Assembly (NCBI RefSeq): GCF_900100185.1 | Contig: NZ_FNEN01000021.1 | Coordinates: 1 to 44,299 of the forward strand | DNA: 44,299 nt | Direction: 5' to 3' | Source: Natribacillus halophilus | Lineage (GTDB): Bacteria; Bacillota; Bacilli; Bacillales; Marinococcaceae | In this document: positions 9,295 through 19,686 of the stretch, piece after piece | Layout of the letters: each line of letters begins with the position of its first letter | Numbering within the stretch: the stretch's first letter is position 1 | The notes under the pieces: model-generated | The model's input: the letters and a program-made list of their open reading frames with translations, nothing else | What the model was told of the DNA's origin: nothing | Database searches by the model: none | Made by a program: the position numbers and the translations under genes

Positions 9295-10218
9295 ATGAAA
9301 AAGCACGCATTCATGATGTTAGTGGGCGTTGTAATGCTGACCGTTTTAGCGGCTTGTGGCGGAGGCAATGGTGAAGAAGCTTCCGGAGAAGTCGATAGTA
9401 CGAATGATGAAGATGCCGAGGCAACCGGCGGTGACTCGGATTCACTTACAATTGCCGGTTCCAGCGCGATGCAGCCGTTGGTCGGTGCTGTGGCAGAAGT
9501 TTATCAGGAAGAAAATCCGGATGCCAGCATTGACGTGCAAGCCGGAGGTTCGGGTGCAGGGTTAAGTCAAGTGTCGGAAGGACAAGTGGACATTGGCAAT
9601 TCTGACTTGTTTGCTGAGGAAGAAGATGAGATCAATGCAGACGAGCTCGTTGACCATCGCGTAGCGGTTGTCGGTATGGGGCCTGTCGTGCATCCTGATG
9701 CCGGGGTAGAAGATTTAAGCCAAGATGAATTGATCGATGTATGGAGAGGAGAAATCACCAATTGGTCTGAACTCGGTGGTGAAGATCAGGAGATTACACT
9801 CGTAAATCGCCCTGACTCCTCCGGGACACGTGCAACGTTTGTTGATTTTGCCCTTGAAGGTGAAGAGCCGGCTGAAGGGATTACGGAAGACTCTTCAAAT
9901 ACCGTAAGACAGATTGTTTCGGAAACACCGGGCGCCATCGGATACCTGGCATTCTCTTATTTTGATGACAGCATCTCGTCCATGAGTGTGGATGGTGTTG
10001 AACCTACACCGGAAAATGTGCAAACAGGCGACTTCCCGATTTGGGCTTATCAACACTCTTATACAAACGGGGAAACTGAAGGTTTAGCGCAAGATTTTCT
10101 GGATTTTATGATGTCGGATGAGATTCAGGACACCTTGGTTCCGGAACAAGGGTATATTCCCGTGACGCAAATGGAAGTGGAACGTGATGCAGAAGGTGAA
10201 GAGACACCGGTAGAATAG
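9295..10218 (+). CDS. pstS: Phosphate ABC transporter substrate-binding lipoprotein
   Basis: A 307-residue extracellular lipoprotein. The signal peptide ends in the lipobox LAAC, and an acidic linker follows. Phosphate-binding loops of the PstS family are visible: TIAGSSAMQPL, GGSGAGLSQVSEGQVDIGNSD and NRPDSSGTRATFV. It delivers Pi to the PstCA channel. AAGGGGAG at 9281-9288 supports ATG 9295 (ATG 9289 is the alternative). The mature protein is strongly acidic, fitting a salty habitat. Confidence 0.95.
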   Translation: MKKHAFMMLVGVVMLTVLAACGGGNGEEASGEVDSTNDEDAEATGGDSDSLTIAGSSAMQPLVGAVAEVYQEENPDASIDVQAGGSGAGLSQVSEGQVDIGNSDLFAEEEDEINADELVDHRVAVVGMGPVVHPDAGVEDLSQDELIDVWRGEITNWSELGGEDQEITLVNRPDSSGTRATFVDFALEGEEPAEGITEDSSNTVRQIVSETPGAIGYLAFSYFDDSISSMSVDGVEPTPENVQTGDFPIWAYQHSYTNGETEGLAQDFLDFMMSDEIQDTLVPEQGYIPVTQMEVERDAEGEETPVE

Positions 10219-10237
10219 GGAACAGGTGATAACGGTT

Positions 10238-11161
10238 ATGGAGACGAATCTGAGAGCGAGTGAACGGCTCGTTCGCAAGTCCAGAAAATTATCTTTGAAA
10301 AATCCGGAACGAAACGGAAAAATTGTTGTTTATACCGCTGCTTTTCTAACCGTAGTTGCCACCCTCGCTGTGACAGTATTTCTGGCACAGCGGGGACTGC
10401 AATCATTCTATATGAGCGACATAAATCCACTGGAGTTTTTTACGTCAACAAACTGGAATCCGAGCGGTGACAACCCGACCTATGGCGCACTCATATTCAT
10501 CTTCGGTTCATTGGCGGTGACGTTAGCGTCAGCGGTCATTGTTGCTCCCCTTGGGATTGGAGCGGCTATTTTTATGACGGAAATCGCCCCTTCCTGGGGG
10601 AAGAAAGTGCTTCAGCCTGTGATAGAAATCCTTGTCGGCATTCCTTCCGTTATTTACGGTTATATCGGTTTAACCGTTCTCGTTCCGTTCATTAGGGAAC
10701 AAGTCGGAGGGAGCGGCTACAGTTTGATGGCCGGCATTGTAGTTGTCTCCGTCATGATATTGCCAACGGTCACAACTTTATCGGCAGATGCGCTTAATCG
10801 TTTGCCCAATGGCCTTAGGAGTTCCTCGTATGCGTTGGGGGCCACACGTTGGCAAACGATCCGTCGTGTTTTGCTGCCGGCGGCAATCCCCGGACTTTTA
10901 ACAGCGGTCATTCTCGGTATGGCGCGTGCGATCGGTGAAGCACTTGCCATTCAAATGGTCATTGGTAACACTGAGCTTCTTCCCGGATCGCTCCTTGATC
11001 CGACGGCAACGATGACAACGATTATTACACTCAATATGGGGCATACAACGTTTGGAAGTGCAGAAAACAATGTCCTGTGGACATTAGGACTGATCCTCCT
11101 TGCGATATCTTACTTGTTGGTTATGGCCGTGCGTTTTTTGGGTGCCAGGAGGAAGATTTGA
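10238..11161 (+). CDS. pstC: Phosphate ABC transporter permease PstC
   Basis: A 307-residue membrane protein with six helices and the binding-protein-dependent permease loop that contacts PstB (ALGATRWQTIRRVLLPAAIPG). The N-terminal cytoplasmic arm is basic. ATG 10238 has AGGTGA eight bases upstream; an in-frame GTG at 10226 is possible. The stop overlaps the pstA start by one base (TGATG), so translation is coupled. Confidence 0.93.
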   Translation: METNLRASERLVRKSRKLSLKNPERNGKIVVYTAAFLTVVATLAVTVFLAQRGLQSFYMSDINPLEFFTSTNWNPSGDNPTYGALIFIFGSLAVTLASAVIVAPLGIGAAIFMTEIAPSWGKKVLQPVIEILVGIPSVIYGYIGLTVLVPFIREQVGGSGYSLMAGIVVVSVMILPTVTTLSADALNRLPNGLRSSSYALGATRWQTIRRVLLPAAIPGLLTAVILGMARAIGEALAIQMVIGNTELLPGSLLDPTATMTTIITLNMGHTTFGSAENNVLWTLGLILLAISYLLVMAVRFLGARRKI

Positions 11162-12045
11162 TGAATCGAAAACTCACCGACAAATTGGCGACACTCATCT
11201 TTACACTTTTTGCGGCTGTGATTGTCCTTGTCCTTGCTGCTTTGCTCAGCTATGTGCTTTATCTTGGCATTCAACAAGTCAGTTGGGATTTTCTCACGAG
11301 TAAATCGAGCAATTTCAGAGCAGGGGGCGGCATTCAGGATCAATTATTTAATTCCTTTTATATTCTTTTATGGACGATGATTTTCACGATACCGCTCGGT
11401 CTTGCCGGCGGGATTTATATGGCGGAATATGCCGAAGACAATAAATTGACAGCAATCATACGTGTTTGTATTGAGACACTTGCTTCTTTGCCTTCCATTG
11501 TCCTTGGCATGTTCGGGTTGCTCGTTTTCGTCAACACGTTCGACATTGGATATTCCGTGTTGTCGGGGGCATTGACGCTTACCATTTTTAATATGCCGAT
11601 TATGATCAGAACGTGTGAAAATGCTATCCGTTCCGTGTCGCCGCAACAAAAGGAAGCGGGACTGGCGCTTGGATACACGCATTGGCGCACCATAACGACC
11701 GTCTTATTGCCGAGCGCTTTTCCATCGATTCTGACCGGCATTATATTATCCTGTGGTCTTGTGTTCGGCGAAGCGGCCGCTTTGCTGTATAGCGCAGGGA
11801 TGACAACGCCGAACCTTGATTTTGGCAATTGGAATCCGTTCGCGGAGACGTCGCCCTTAAATATTATGCGTCCCGCGGAAACCCTTTCCGTGCATGTCTG
11901 GAAAGTGAATAGCGAGGGCATTATTCCGGACATCCGTGACGTCGCTGACGGTGGGGCAGCCGTGCTTGTCACCGCGAACCTGATTTTCAACATTAGTGCC
12001 CGCCTGCTTGGTTCATGGATTCATCGAAAATTAACCTCAAAATAA
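11161..12045 (+). CDS. pstA: Phosphate ABC transporter permease PstA
   Basis: A 294-residue second channel subunit with six helices. Its coupling loop reads ALGYTHWRTITTVLLPSAFPS, and SLPSIVLGMFGL is a family hallmark. AGGAGG at about 11147-11154 serves the ATG at 11161. A TTG-start pstB gene follows after 12 bases. Confidence 0.94.
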   Translation: MNRKLTDKLATLIFTLFAAVIVLVLAALLSYVLYLGIQQVSWDFLTSKSSNFRAGGGIQDQLFNSFYILLWTMIFTIPLGLAGGIYMAEYAEDNKLTAIIRVCIETLASLPSIVLGMFGLLVFVNTFDIGYSVLSGALTLTIFNMPIMIRTCENAIRSVSPQQKEAGLALGYTHWRTITTVLLPSAFPSILTGIILSCGLVFGEAAALLYSAGMTTPNLDFGNWNPFAETSPLNIMRPAETLSVHVWKVNSEGIIPDIRDVADGGAAVLVTANLIFNISARLLGSWIHRKLTSK

Positions 12046-12057
12046 GGAGAGATTGGT

Positions 12058-12840
12058 TTGGTTACAGTAGCTTTGCCTGAAACGATAGAAACGGCGTTCG
12101 ACGTTCAAGGACTCAATATTTTTTACGGAGCTAAGCAAGCCATTAATGATATAGATTTATCGATAAAAAAACACGAAATAACAGCGTTAATCGGACCATC
12201 GGGTTGTGGGAAATCAACGTTTTTGCGTTCGATTAACCGGATGAATGATGATGTTCCGGGTTTTCGTGCCGAAGGCCTCATTCAATACGATGATATCAAT
12301 TTGTTGACTGACAATATCGACACGGTCGCGCTTAGAAAAGAAATCGGCATGGTCTTTCAAAATCCCAATCCGTTCCCAAAATCAATCGCGAAAAACATCA
12401 CGCAGCCATTAAAAGAGCACGGAATAAGATCTAAACGGAAGCTGACTGAACAAGTAGAAACGAACCTTAGACGAGTGGGGCTTTGGGATGAAGTTCGAGA
12501 TCGGCTCGATACATCCGCCTATTCCCTTTCCGGCGGCCAGCAGCAACGTCTGTGCATCGCGCGGGCGTTATGTATCCACCCGGAAGTTTTGTTGCTCGAC
12601 GAACCGGCGTCTGCCCTGGATCCGATCGCAACGGCGAAAATCGAAGACCTGCTTTTACACTTAAAGGACCACTACACGATAATCCTCGTCACCCATAATC
12701 TCCAACAGGCAGCACGAGTGGCCGATTCGACTGCCTTTTTCTATCAAGGGGAAGTCGTTGAGCATACGGACACTGAGCAATTTTTTTCAAACCCGAAAGA
12801 AAAGCGCAGTGAAGACTATATATCGGGACGTTTTGGTTAA
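12058..12840 (+). CDS. pstB: Phosphate ABC transporter ATPase, first copy
   Basis: A 260-residue ABC ATPase. Walker A is GPSGCGKST, the signature is [15 protein letters not shown], Walker B is [13 protein letters not shown] and the switch histidine is in [11 protein letters not shown]. The start is TTG 12058 with AAGGAGA 7 bases before it. It corresponds to one of the two PstB proteins usual in Bacillus (PstBA/PstBB). The two copies here differ throughout, so they are old paralogues. Confidence 0.93.
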   Translation: MVTVALPETIETAFDVQGLNIFYGAKQAINDIDLSIKKHEITALIGPSGCGKSTFLRSINRMNDDVPGFRAEGLIQYDDINLLTDNIDTVALRKEIGMVFQNPNPFPKSIAKNITQPLKEHGIRSKRKLTEQVETNLRRVGLWDEVRDRLDTSAYSLSGGQQQRLCIARALCIHPEVLLLDEPASALDPIATAKIEDLLLHLKDHYTIILVTHNLQQAARVADSTAFFYQGEVVEHTDTEQFFSNPKEKRSEDYISGRFG

Positions 12841-12854
12841 CGGAGGGAGAACTA

Positions 12855-13616
12855 TTGACTGAGGCCATTTTTAAAACGGAAAACCTGAAAATTGCTTACG
12901 GAAAAAACCAGGTCATTCACGGCATTGACTGGGATATTATCGAAGGGGAGGTGACCGCGCTCATTGGGCCGTCCGGGTGCGGGAAGTCGACCTTTTTAAA
13001 AACACTCAACCTCCTGGTTCGTTCCATGTCTGACGATGTGAAATTAAGCGGGTCCATTACATTTTCCGGAAAGAATATTCTCAATGATAAAATCGACGCG
13101 ATTGACTTGCGAAAACAAATTGGCATGGTTTTTCAACAACCCAACCCTTTTCCCAAGAGCATTTTCGAAAATGTAGCCTATGGTCCGCGTATCCATGGGG
13201 TTAAAAAGAAACGGGAGTTGCAAGAGATTGTCGAGCAAACATTGATCGAGGCGTATTTATGGGATGAAGTCAAAGATCGTCTTGAAGATTCTGCCCTCGG
13301 CCTCTCCGGCGGTCAGCAACAGAGGCTGTGTATCGCACGGGCGCTTGCCACCAAGCCGGATGTGTTGCTGATGGATGAACCAACGTCTGCCCTTGATCCT
13401 ATCTCCACACTGGGGATTGAGGAATTGATCAGGAAACTGGAAGGCCAATACAGCGTGATCCTGGTGACCCATCAGATGGAACAAGCGGCGCGGGTATCTG
13501 ATACAACGGCTTTTCTATACATGGGTGAATTAATCGAAACGAACAAAACGAGCCAGTTGTTTTCCAATCCTACAGAGAAGCAAACGGAAGACTATATTAC
13601 AGGAAAGTTCGGATAG
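12855..13616 (+). CDS. pstB: Phosphate ABC transporter ATPase, second copy
   Basis: A 253-residue ABC ATPase with [37 protein letters not shown] and [14 protein letters not shown] 12855 follows GGAGGGA by six bases. It retains the [12 protein letters not shown] segment common in canonical PstB, which the first copy replaces with [12 protein letters not shown]. The pair may work as a heterodimer or as alternates; the sequence does not say. Confidence 0.93.
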   Translation: MTEAIFKTENLKIAYGKNQVIHGIDWDIIEGEVTALIGPSGCGKSTFLKTLNLLVRSMSDDVKLSGSITFSGKNILNDKIDAIDLRKQIGMVFQQPNPFPKSIFENVAYGPRIHGVKKKRELQEIVEQTLIEAYLWDEVKDRLEDSALGLSGGQQQRLCIARALATKPDVLLMDEPTSALDPISTLGIEELIRKLEGQYSVILVTHQMEQAARVSDTTAFLYMGELIETNKTSQLFSNPTEKQTEDYITGKFG

Positions 13617-13628
13617 GGGGGATAAGGG

Positions 13629-14288
13629 ATGACGCCTAGACAAACTTTAACGACAGAACTCGAGCGTTTAAATATTGAAATCAAAACTATGGGCAAACTT
13701 GCGTATGACGCAGTGGATCAATCTTTGCAAGCGTTGAATAGGCAAGATTTGGATTTAGCGGACTCTGTCATCGAGCGCGATCAAAATCTCAATCAAAACG
13801 AAGCGAACGTCGATGAATGGGCCGTGAACGTCATCGCGACGCAACAACCGGTTGCCACCGATCTACGACAAGTGCTTGCTTTTATCAAAGTCGCCGTGGA
13901 TTTGGAACGGATCGGGGATCTCGCTGTAGAGGTGGCGAAATCTGTCACACACATTGAGGGCCAGGATCTTGCTAATGAAGGGGAAGCGTTGGAGAAGATG
14001 GGACAAGATGCGCTTGCCATGATTGTGCAAGCATTGCATTCCTTTCGGACATTGGACGTCACCGAAGCGTTGGAATTGGAGACAATGGATAATCAGTTAG
14101 ACCAACAATATAAACAAATGATTCACACGTTGATGAAACATGCCGGTGCGGATCAAGCGACGGCCCCGCAATTGCTACAGTTGGCCTATATTGCGCGGTC
14201 GATTGAACGTATAGGCGATCACTGTACAAATATTTCCGAGCAAGTATTGTTTGTTGAAAAAGGTGAACGTTATGATCTCAATTCGTAG
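13629..14288 (+). CDS. phoU: Phosphate-specific transport accessory protein PhoU
   Basis: A 219-residue all-helical protein with the two PhoU three-helix repeats. Each repeat carries the metal-binding pattern: DLERIGDLAVEVAK in the first and SIERIGDHCTNISE in the second. PhoU links the Pst transporter to the sensor PhoR and dampens the Pho response when phosphate is plentiful. It is the last gene of the pst operon and phoP starts 43 bases later. Confidence 0.95.
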   Translation: MTPRQTLTTELERLNIEIKTMGKLAYDAVDQSLQALNRQDLDLADSVIERDQNLNQNEANVDEWAVNVIATQQPVATDLRQVLAFIKVAVDLERIGDLAVEVAKSVTHIEGQDLANEGEALEKMGQDALAMIVQALHSFRTLDVTEALELETMDNQLDQQYKQMIHTLMKHAGADQATAPQLLQLAYIARSIERIGDHCTNISEQVLFVEKGERYDLNS

Positions 14289-14331
14289 TTATAGTAAGAT
14301 ATAGATAGATGGCGAACGAAGGAGCGAAGCT

Positions 14332-15051
14332 ATGGCTTACAAATTGTTGATCGTGGATGATGAAGAATCCATCATCACACTATTAACCTACAACCTTGAA
14401 AAAGAAGGATATACCGTTGACAGCGCTGGTGACGGGCAAGCGGCAGTCGATTTGGCCATGACGCACGCGTACGATCTCATTGTGCTCGACTTGATGCTTC
14501 CCGGGATGGATGGACTAGAAGTTTGCCGACATCTGCGGGAACAGAAGGTGAACGCCCCCATTCTCATGTTAACGGCTAAAGATGAAGAATTCGATAAAGT
14601 TTTAGGATTGGAACTCGGTGCTGACGATTATATGACGAAACCGTTCAGCCCCAGGGAACTTATTGCGCGGGTGCGGGCGATCATTCGCCGGGTGGAACAG
14701 GCGGGGGCAACGACATCCCCGGACATGCGGGCAGATCAGGAGAAAAAAACCCTCGGTGACATTGACATTTATCCGGATTATTATGAAGCCTACGTCAATG
14801 GAGATCAACTCGAACTCACGCCAAAGGAGTTCGAATTGCTGCTTTACTTAATGAACCACCGTGGACGGGTGTTGACGCGGGACCAATTACTGAACGCGGT
14901 TTGGAATTATGAATTTGTGGGAGATACACGTATTGTTGATGTACACATCAGTCATCTGCGTGAAAAAATAGAGCCGGAAACAAAAAAGCCCGCTTACATT
15001 AAAACGGTAAGGGGCATTGGCTATAAAATGGAAAGTCCTGATAAACCATGA
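14332..15051 (+). CDS. phoP: Phosphate-response regulator PhoP
   Basis: A 239-residue OmpR/PhoB-class response regulator. The receiver domain has the acidic pair D9/D10, phosphorylation site D53 (IVLDLMLPGMDG), and Thr and Lys at LTAKDEEFD and DDYMTKPFSPREL. The winged-helix DNA-binding domain reads ELTPKEFELLLYL and IVDVHISHLREKIE. AAGGAGCGAAGCT precedes the ATG. Its stop overlaps the phoR ATG by four bases. It should act at the PhoP box upstream of pstS. Confidence 0.95.
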   Translation: MAYKLLIVDDEESIITLLTYNLEKEGYTVDSAGDGQAAVDLAMTHAYDLIVLDLMLPGMDGLEVCRHLREQKVNAPILMLTAKDEEFDKVLGLELGADDYMTKPFSPRELIARVRAIIRRVEQAGATTSPDMRADQEKKTLGDIDIYPDYYEAYVNGDQLELTPKEFELLLYLMNHRGRVLTRDQLLNAVWNYEFVGDTRIVDVHISHLREKIEPETKKPAYIKTVRGIGYKMESPDKP

Positions 15052-16805
15052 ATGCCTTTCGTTCCCGCTTGATGGTTTCTTTGTTGGTCATTATTTTGCT
15101 TACGCTTGTGGCCCTAGGCTTTCTAATTGGTCAACTGATCAACAATTTGTATATAGATGAAACGGTGGATCGTCTGCAAAAAGAAGCGCAAATGATCGCC
15201 TCTTTTGTAGAAGAAAGCGACGATGATCCCCAAACACTCAGTGAAGAGATCGGTATGCAGCTTGATTTACGCATCACATTCCTTGCTGAAAATGGGGAGG
15301 TCATCGCGGAGTCGTCAGACGTTGACAGCGACGACATGGAAAACCACCTGGGTCGGGAAGAAGTTCAATCGGCCGGGAATCCCGAGGGGGCAACGATTCG
15401 TGAGAGTGAGACCCTCGGAACAAGCCTTCTCTATTATGCCCACCCAATGGGTGAAGGTGATACGAATGAAGGCTACGTAAGACTCGCGCTTCCCATTGAT
15501 GCTGTCCAGGATGCAACCAGTCAGATGTGGATGATCATTACTGTCGGTTTTCTGACTGCTCTTTTTGTTATTGTCGTCTTAGGTTATCGGGTGACGCGAA
15601 GGCTGACTCGTCCCATTGACGATGTGACGGCCATGGCGAATGAACTCGCGAAAGGAAACTATCGAGCGCGGACCCATGATGAGACGAGTGATGAACTGGG
15701 ACAATTAACTCGTTCCATTAATACTTTGGCCTATAATCTGCAAAAAACAACGTCAAACTATCAGCGCCAGCAAGAAAACCTGGAAGCGTTAATCGATAAC
15801 ATGGGTAGCGGTCTTTTGTTCATTGATGGCAGAGGGCGTATAACGCTTGCGAATCGCATGTGCGATGATATTTTTCACACAGATACGAATGAATGGCTGG
15901 AAGACCTTTACTATGAACGTATTCATGATCACAATTTTGTTCAATTCATTCAGCGTGTCTTTCTAACCGAAGCGCATGCTCACGAACCGTTGCAGTTTGA
16001 CGATGGTTGGACTGTAAAGCACTATGAAGCATACGGAACGCCGGTTATGAATGACAAAGGTCAGTTACATGGCGTGGTCATTGTCCTTCACGATATTACA
16101 GGTCTGAAACGATTGGAAGAGATTCGGAAAGATTTTGTCGCCAATGTTTCCCATGAATTAAAGACCCCGGTCACTTCACTCAAAGGTTTTGCGGAAACGT
16201 TACTCAGCGAACCGATGGATCATCATGACTTGCAACGACAGTTTTTGGAAATTATCTGGAAGGAAAGTGATCGCCTTCAAGATTTGGTGAGCGATTTGCT
16301 CGAGTTGTCACGCATTGAAACCCACAATTTTCAATTGGATTTACAACCGATCGATCTTGCGGAAATCGGAGCAGAAACAAAGCGTTTATTAAGAAAAAAA
16401 GCGGGTGACAAATCGATAGCATTTAACGTTTCAAATGAGGGGAACACGGAAATGATCGGCGATGCGGCTCGTATAAAGCAGATGCTCGTGAATTTGCTGA
16501 CAAACGCCATCGCTTACACCCCCGAGGATGGAGAAGTGGAGCTGCATATTTATGAGGAAGACAACTTCGTCGCTTGCCGCATCAGTGATACCGGGATAGG
16601 TATTGAAGAACAGGACCTCCCGCGCATATTCGAACGCTTTTATCGCGTTGACCGGGCACGGAGTCGCGACTTGGGCGGCACAGGCCTTGGTCTCGCCATT
16701 GTTAAACATTTATTGGAGGCGCATGCCGGTACGATCGAAGCTGAAAGCGAGCCGAACGTAGGCACAACGTTTACGATTCGCCTTCCGAAAGATTGGAATG
16801 GCTGA
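15048..16805 (+). CDS. phoR: Phosphate sensor histidine kinase PhoR
   Basis: A 585-residue membrane kinase. It has one helix at residues 9-30, an acidic extracytoplasmic sensor domain, a second helix near 160-182, a HAMP linker, a PAS domain around 245-355, the HisKA motif VSHELKTPVTSLKGF with His369, and a HATPase domain with NLLTNAIAYTPEDG, DTGIGIEEQDLPRIFERFYR and GGTGLGLAIVKH. It is the partner of PhoP. The ATGA overlap with phoP implies coupled translation. Confidence 0.95.
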   Translation: MNAFRSRLMVSLLVIILLTLVALGFLIGQLINNLYIDETVDRLQKEAQMIASFVEESDDDPQTLSEEIGMQLDLRITFLAENGEVIAESSDVDSDDMENHLGREEVQSAGNPEGATIRESETLGTSLLYYAHPMGEGDTNEGYVRLALPIDAVQDATSQMWMIITVGFLTALFVIVVLGYRVTRRLTRPIDDVTAMANELAKGNYRARTHDETSDELGQLTRSINTLAYNLQKTTSNYQRQQENLEALIDNMGSGLLFIDGRGRITLANRMCDDIFHTDTNEWLEDLYYERIHDHNFVQFIQRVFLTEAHAHEPLQFDDGWTVKHYEAYGTPVMNDKGQLHGVVIVLHDITGLKRLEEIRKDFVANVSHELKTPVTSLKGFAETLLSEPMDHHDLQRQFLEIIWKESDRLQDLVSDLLELSRIETHNFQLDLQPIDLAEIGAETKRLLRKKAGDKSIAFNVSNEGNTEMIGDAARIKQMLVNLLTNAIAYTPEDGEVELHIYEEDNFVACRISDTGIGIEEQDLPRIFERFYRVDRARSRDLGGTGLGLAIVKHLLEAHAGTIEAESEPNVGTTFTIRLPKDWNG

Positions 16806-16931
16806 TAAACCGTTTGTTTTGGCTGATATATTGCAAAATTCGTTACGACATGTCCATGTTTAGTAACGGTCGGCAAGGTTCCACCGCCCCATCCTGCGTA
16901 TGTAGCTCGATTTTATACGAATTTATCAATA

Positions 16932-16966
16932 AACATCCCCCATTGTATCCCGGGGGATGTTATTTA
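16932..16966 (+). terminator. Terminator after phoR
   Basis: AACATCCCCC (16932-16941) and GGGGGATGTT (16952-16961) form a perfect 10-bp stem, followed by a short T-rich run. The rest of the 230-base gap between phoR and polA shows nothing else I can support beyond a weak promoter area near 16964-16995. Confidence 0.7.
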
Positions 16967-17037
16967 GGTTCACGAGTGACAATTATGATAGAATAAAAAC
17001 AAGACATACAGGTTGGCCGAAAGGAGCCTTGCGATTT

Positions 17038-19671
17038 ATGAATAAACTCGTGCTTGTAGACGGCAACAGCGTGGCATACCGCGCTTTTTATGCTTTGCCG
17101 CTTTTATCGAATGATAAAGGGATTTATACGAACGCCGTCTACGGTTTTACAACGATGCTACTTAAAATTTTAGAGGAAGAACAACCGACGCATATGCTCA
17201 TCGCTTTTGACGCCGGCAAAACGACCTTTCGCCATGAACAATTCGAAGACTATAAAAGCGACCGACAGAAAACACCGCCGGAGCTCTCGGAGCAGTTGCC
17301 GATTATTCAGGAAGTGCTGCAGTCATTCACCATAGCCGCGGTACAAGTCGAGTTATATGAGGCCGATGATATCATCGGGACGCTTGCCAGTCGTGCCGAA
17401 GAAAAAAACTGGCAAGTTCGCGTTTACACCGGGGACAAGGATTTGCTGCAGCTCGTTACCGATGAAACCCACATTGCCATCACGAAAAAGGGAATCACGA
17501 ATGTCGAATGGTATGATCCGAAAGCCATCGATGAACGATACGGCATTCCGGCCACGCACATTCCCGATATGAAGGGGCTTGGCGGAGATTCTTCGGATAA
17601 TATCCCCGGTGTGCCTAACATCGGCGAAAAAACAGCCCTGAAATTGTTAGGTGAATATGGCGCGATTGAAAACGTCCTTGACCATGCCGATGATGTGTCC
17701 GGCCCAAAGATGCGCGAACGTCTCAAAGAATACCGGGAGCAGGCACTCATGAGTAAACAATTGGCGGTGATTAACCGCGAAGCGCCGGTTGAACTGGAGC
17801 TGGATAAGCTCGCCTACAACGGATATGACAGTAAACAGGTACGTCAGCTTTTCAAGGAATATGGCTTTAACTCCTTAATGAATCAGATTACAACCGATGA
17901 GGATATAGAAGAAGAGGAAGCTGCCCTGGAAGACTTTGAGTTCCAACACGAAGAAAATATAACAGACGAGATGCTCGTCTCGCCTGCCGCCCTCATCGTG
18001 GAGGTGCCAGTGGAGAATTATCACAATGCCGAAGTGTGGGGCGTTGCCATCGCCAATAAGAATGGCTCATTCACGGTCCCCGCTGCCAAGGCATTAGCGT
18101 CCGAGTCGTTTCGCGATTGGCTCGCTGATGAAACAAAAGAAAAATACTTATTTGATGCCAAACGGGTCCTCGTCGCTTGCGGATGGAAAGATATCGAAAT
18201 CAAGGGCGTTTCTTTTGATGGCCTCATTGCCTCCTATCTGTGGGATCCTTCTTTATCAGCCCATGATATGGCGGATATTGCCGAGCGCCGGGATATGCAC
18301 ACCGTCCTGGCTGATGAGAGTGTGTATGGCAAAGGCGCGAAGTTTGCAAAACCGGATACGGCAACGTTGAATGATCATCTTGCCCGCAAGGCAGCCACGC
18401 TCTGGAAATTAAAAGAGGGACTCGTTTTAGAACTCGGTGAGAATGAACAAAGCGAACTGTTTTCTACATTGGAGTTGCCGTTAACGTTGGTGCTCGCGGA
18501 GATGGAACTCCAGGGGATCTCCGCGGATGAACAACAACTCGTTGATATGGGTGAGGAACTCGACGAACGTCTAGACACGCTTGAAAAAGACATCCATTCC
18601 CTCGCCGGCGAATCGTTTAATATCAACTCGCCGAAACAATTGGGTCCGATTCTTTTCGAAAAGCTTGAACTCCCGGTGATCAAAAAAACGAAAACCGGGT
18701 ATTCCACCGCTGCTGACGTTCTCGAAAAACTTGCAGATGAACACGAGATCATCCCGAAACTCCTGCACTATCGTCAAGTTATGAAGTTGAAATCCACCTA
18801 TATCGACGGCTTGCTCAAAGTCATTCATGAAGATACGAAGAAAATCCACACGCGCTTCAATCAGGCCATCACGCAAACCGGGCGTTTAAGTTCGGCGGAA
18901 CCAAACTTGCAAAATATCCCCGTCCGCCTGGAAGAAGGGAGAAAAATTCGCAAGGCCTTTGTGCCTTCTGAACCCGACTGGGTTATTATGGCTGCTGATT
19001 ATTCGCAAATTGAACTCAGGGTCCTCGCCCATATATCCGGCGATGAAAAGCTAAAAACAGCCTTTCATGAAGGTCAGGATATTCATACGAAAACCGCGAT
19101 GGATGTTTTCGATGTCGAAAGAGATGACATCACCGATACGATGCGGCGTCACGCCAAGGCAGTAAACTTTGGGATCGTGTACGGGATTAGCGATTACGGA
19201 TTGTCGCAAAGTCTCGGCATCACGCGGAAGGAAGCACGCTCGTTTATCGATCGTTATTTTGAAAGCTATCCGAAGGTGAAGGCATATATGAATGAAGCGA
19301 TCCTGCAAGCTCGGGACGAAGGGTTCGTCACTACGCTGTTAAACCGTCGGCGCTACCTCTCGGATATTAATAACCGCAATTTTAATCTGCGCAGCTTCGC
19401 GGAACGAACAGCGATGAACACGCCGATTCAGGGAACGGCTGCTGATATCATCAAAAAAGCGATGATCGACGTTGCAGAGCGTTTGTACGATCAAGATTTG
19501 CGCAGCCGTTTATTGCTGCAAGTCCATGATGAACTGATATTTGAAGTACCCCCAACGGAAATCGAACATATGCAAAAGTTGGCTGCCGATACGATGACGG
19601 AGACGATCGCGCTTGACGTGCCGCTCATCGTCGATGTGGAGTATGGAAAAACATGGTATGAAGCAAAATAA
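17038..19671 (+). CDS. polA: DNA polymerase I
   Basis: An 877-residue family A polymerase for Okazaki fragment maturation and repair. The N-terminal 5'-3' exonuclease domain carries VDGNSVAYRAFYAL, EADDIIGTLA, TGDKDLLQLV and GDSSDNIPGVPNIGEKTA. The middle proofreading fold has lost the metal-binding acids (VEVPVE in place of the DxE site), as usual in Bacillus. Polymerase motifs are DYSQIELRVLAHIS (A), RRHAKAVNFGIVYG (B) and LQVHDELIFEV (C). ATG 17038 is preceded by AAAGGAG at 11 bases. The upstream in-frame extension lacks homology. Confidence 0.96.
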   Translation: MNKLVLVDGNSVAYRAFYALPLLSNDKGIYTNAVYGFTTMLLKILEEEQPTHMLIAFDAGKTTFRHEQFEDYKSDRQKTPPELSEQLPIIQEVLQSFTIAAVQVELYEADDIIGTLASRAEEKNWQVRVYTGDKDLLQLVTDETHIAITKKGITNVEWYDPKAIDERYGIPATHIPDMKGLGGDSSDNIPGVPNIGEKTALKLLGEYGAIENVLDHADDVSGPKMRERLKEYREQALMSKQLAVINREAPVELELDKLAYNGYDSKQVRQLFKEYGFNSLMNQITTDEDIEEEEAALEDFEFQHEENITDEMLVSPAALIVEVPVENYHNAEVWGVAIANKNGSFTVPAAKALASESFRDWLADETKEKYLFDAKRVLVACGWKDIEIKGVSFDGLIASYLWDPSLSAHDMADIAERRDMHTVLADESVYGKGAKFAKPDTATLNDHLARKAATLWKLKEGLVLELGENEQSELFSTLELPLTLVLAEMELQGISADEQQLVDMGEELDERLDTLEKDIHSLAGESFNINSPKQLGPILFEKLELPVIKKTKTGYSTAADVLEKLADEHEIIPKLLHYRQVMKLKSTYIDGLLKVIHEDTKKIHTRFNQAITQTGRLSSAEPNLQNIPVRLEEGRKIRKAFVPSEPDWVIMAADYSQIELRVLAHISGDEKLKTAFHEGQDIHTKTAMDVFDVERDDITDTMRRHAKAVNFGIVYGISDYGLSQSLGITRKEARSFIDRYFESYPKVKAYMNEAILQARDEGFVTTLLNRRRYLSDINNRNFNLRSFAERTAMNTPIQGTAADIIKKAMIDVAERLYDQDLRSRLLLQVHDELIFEVPPTEIEHMQKLAADTMTETIALDVPLIVDVEYGKTWYEAK

Positions 19672-19686
19672 GGGGAAGCAGATGTT

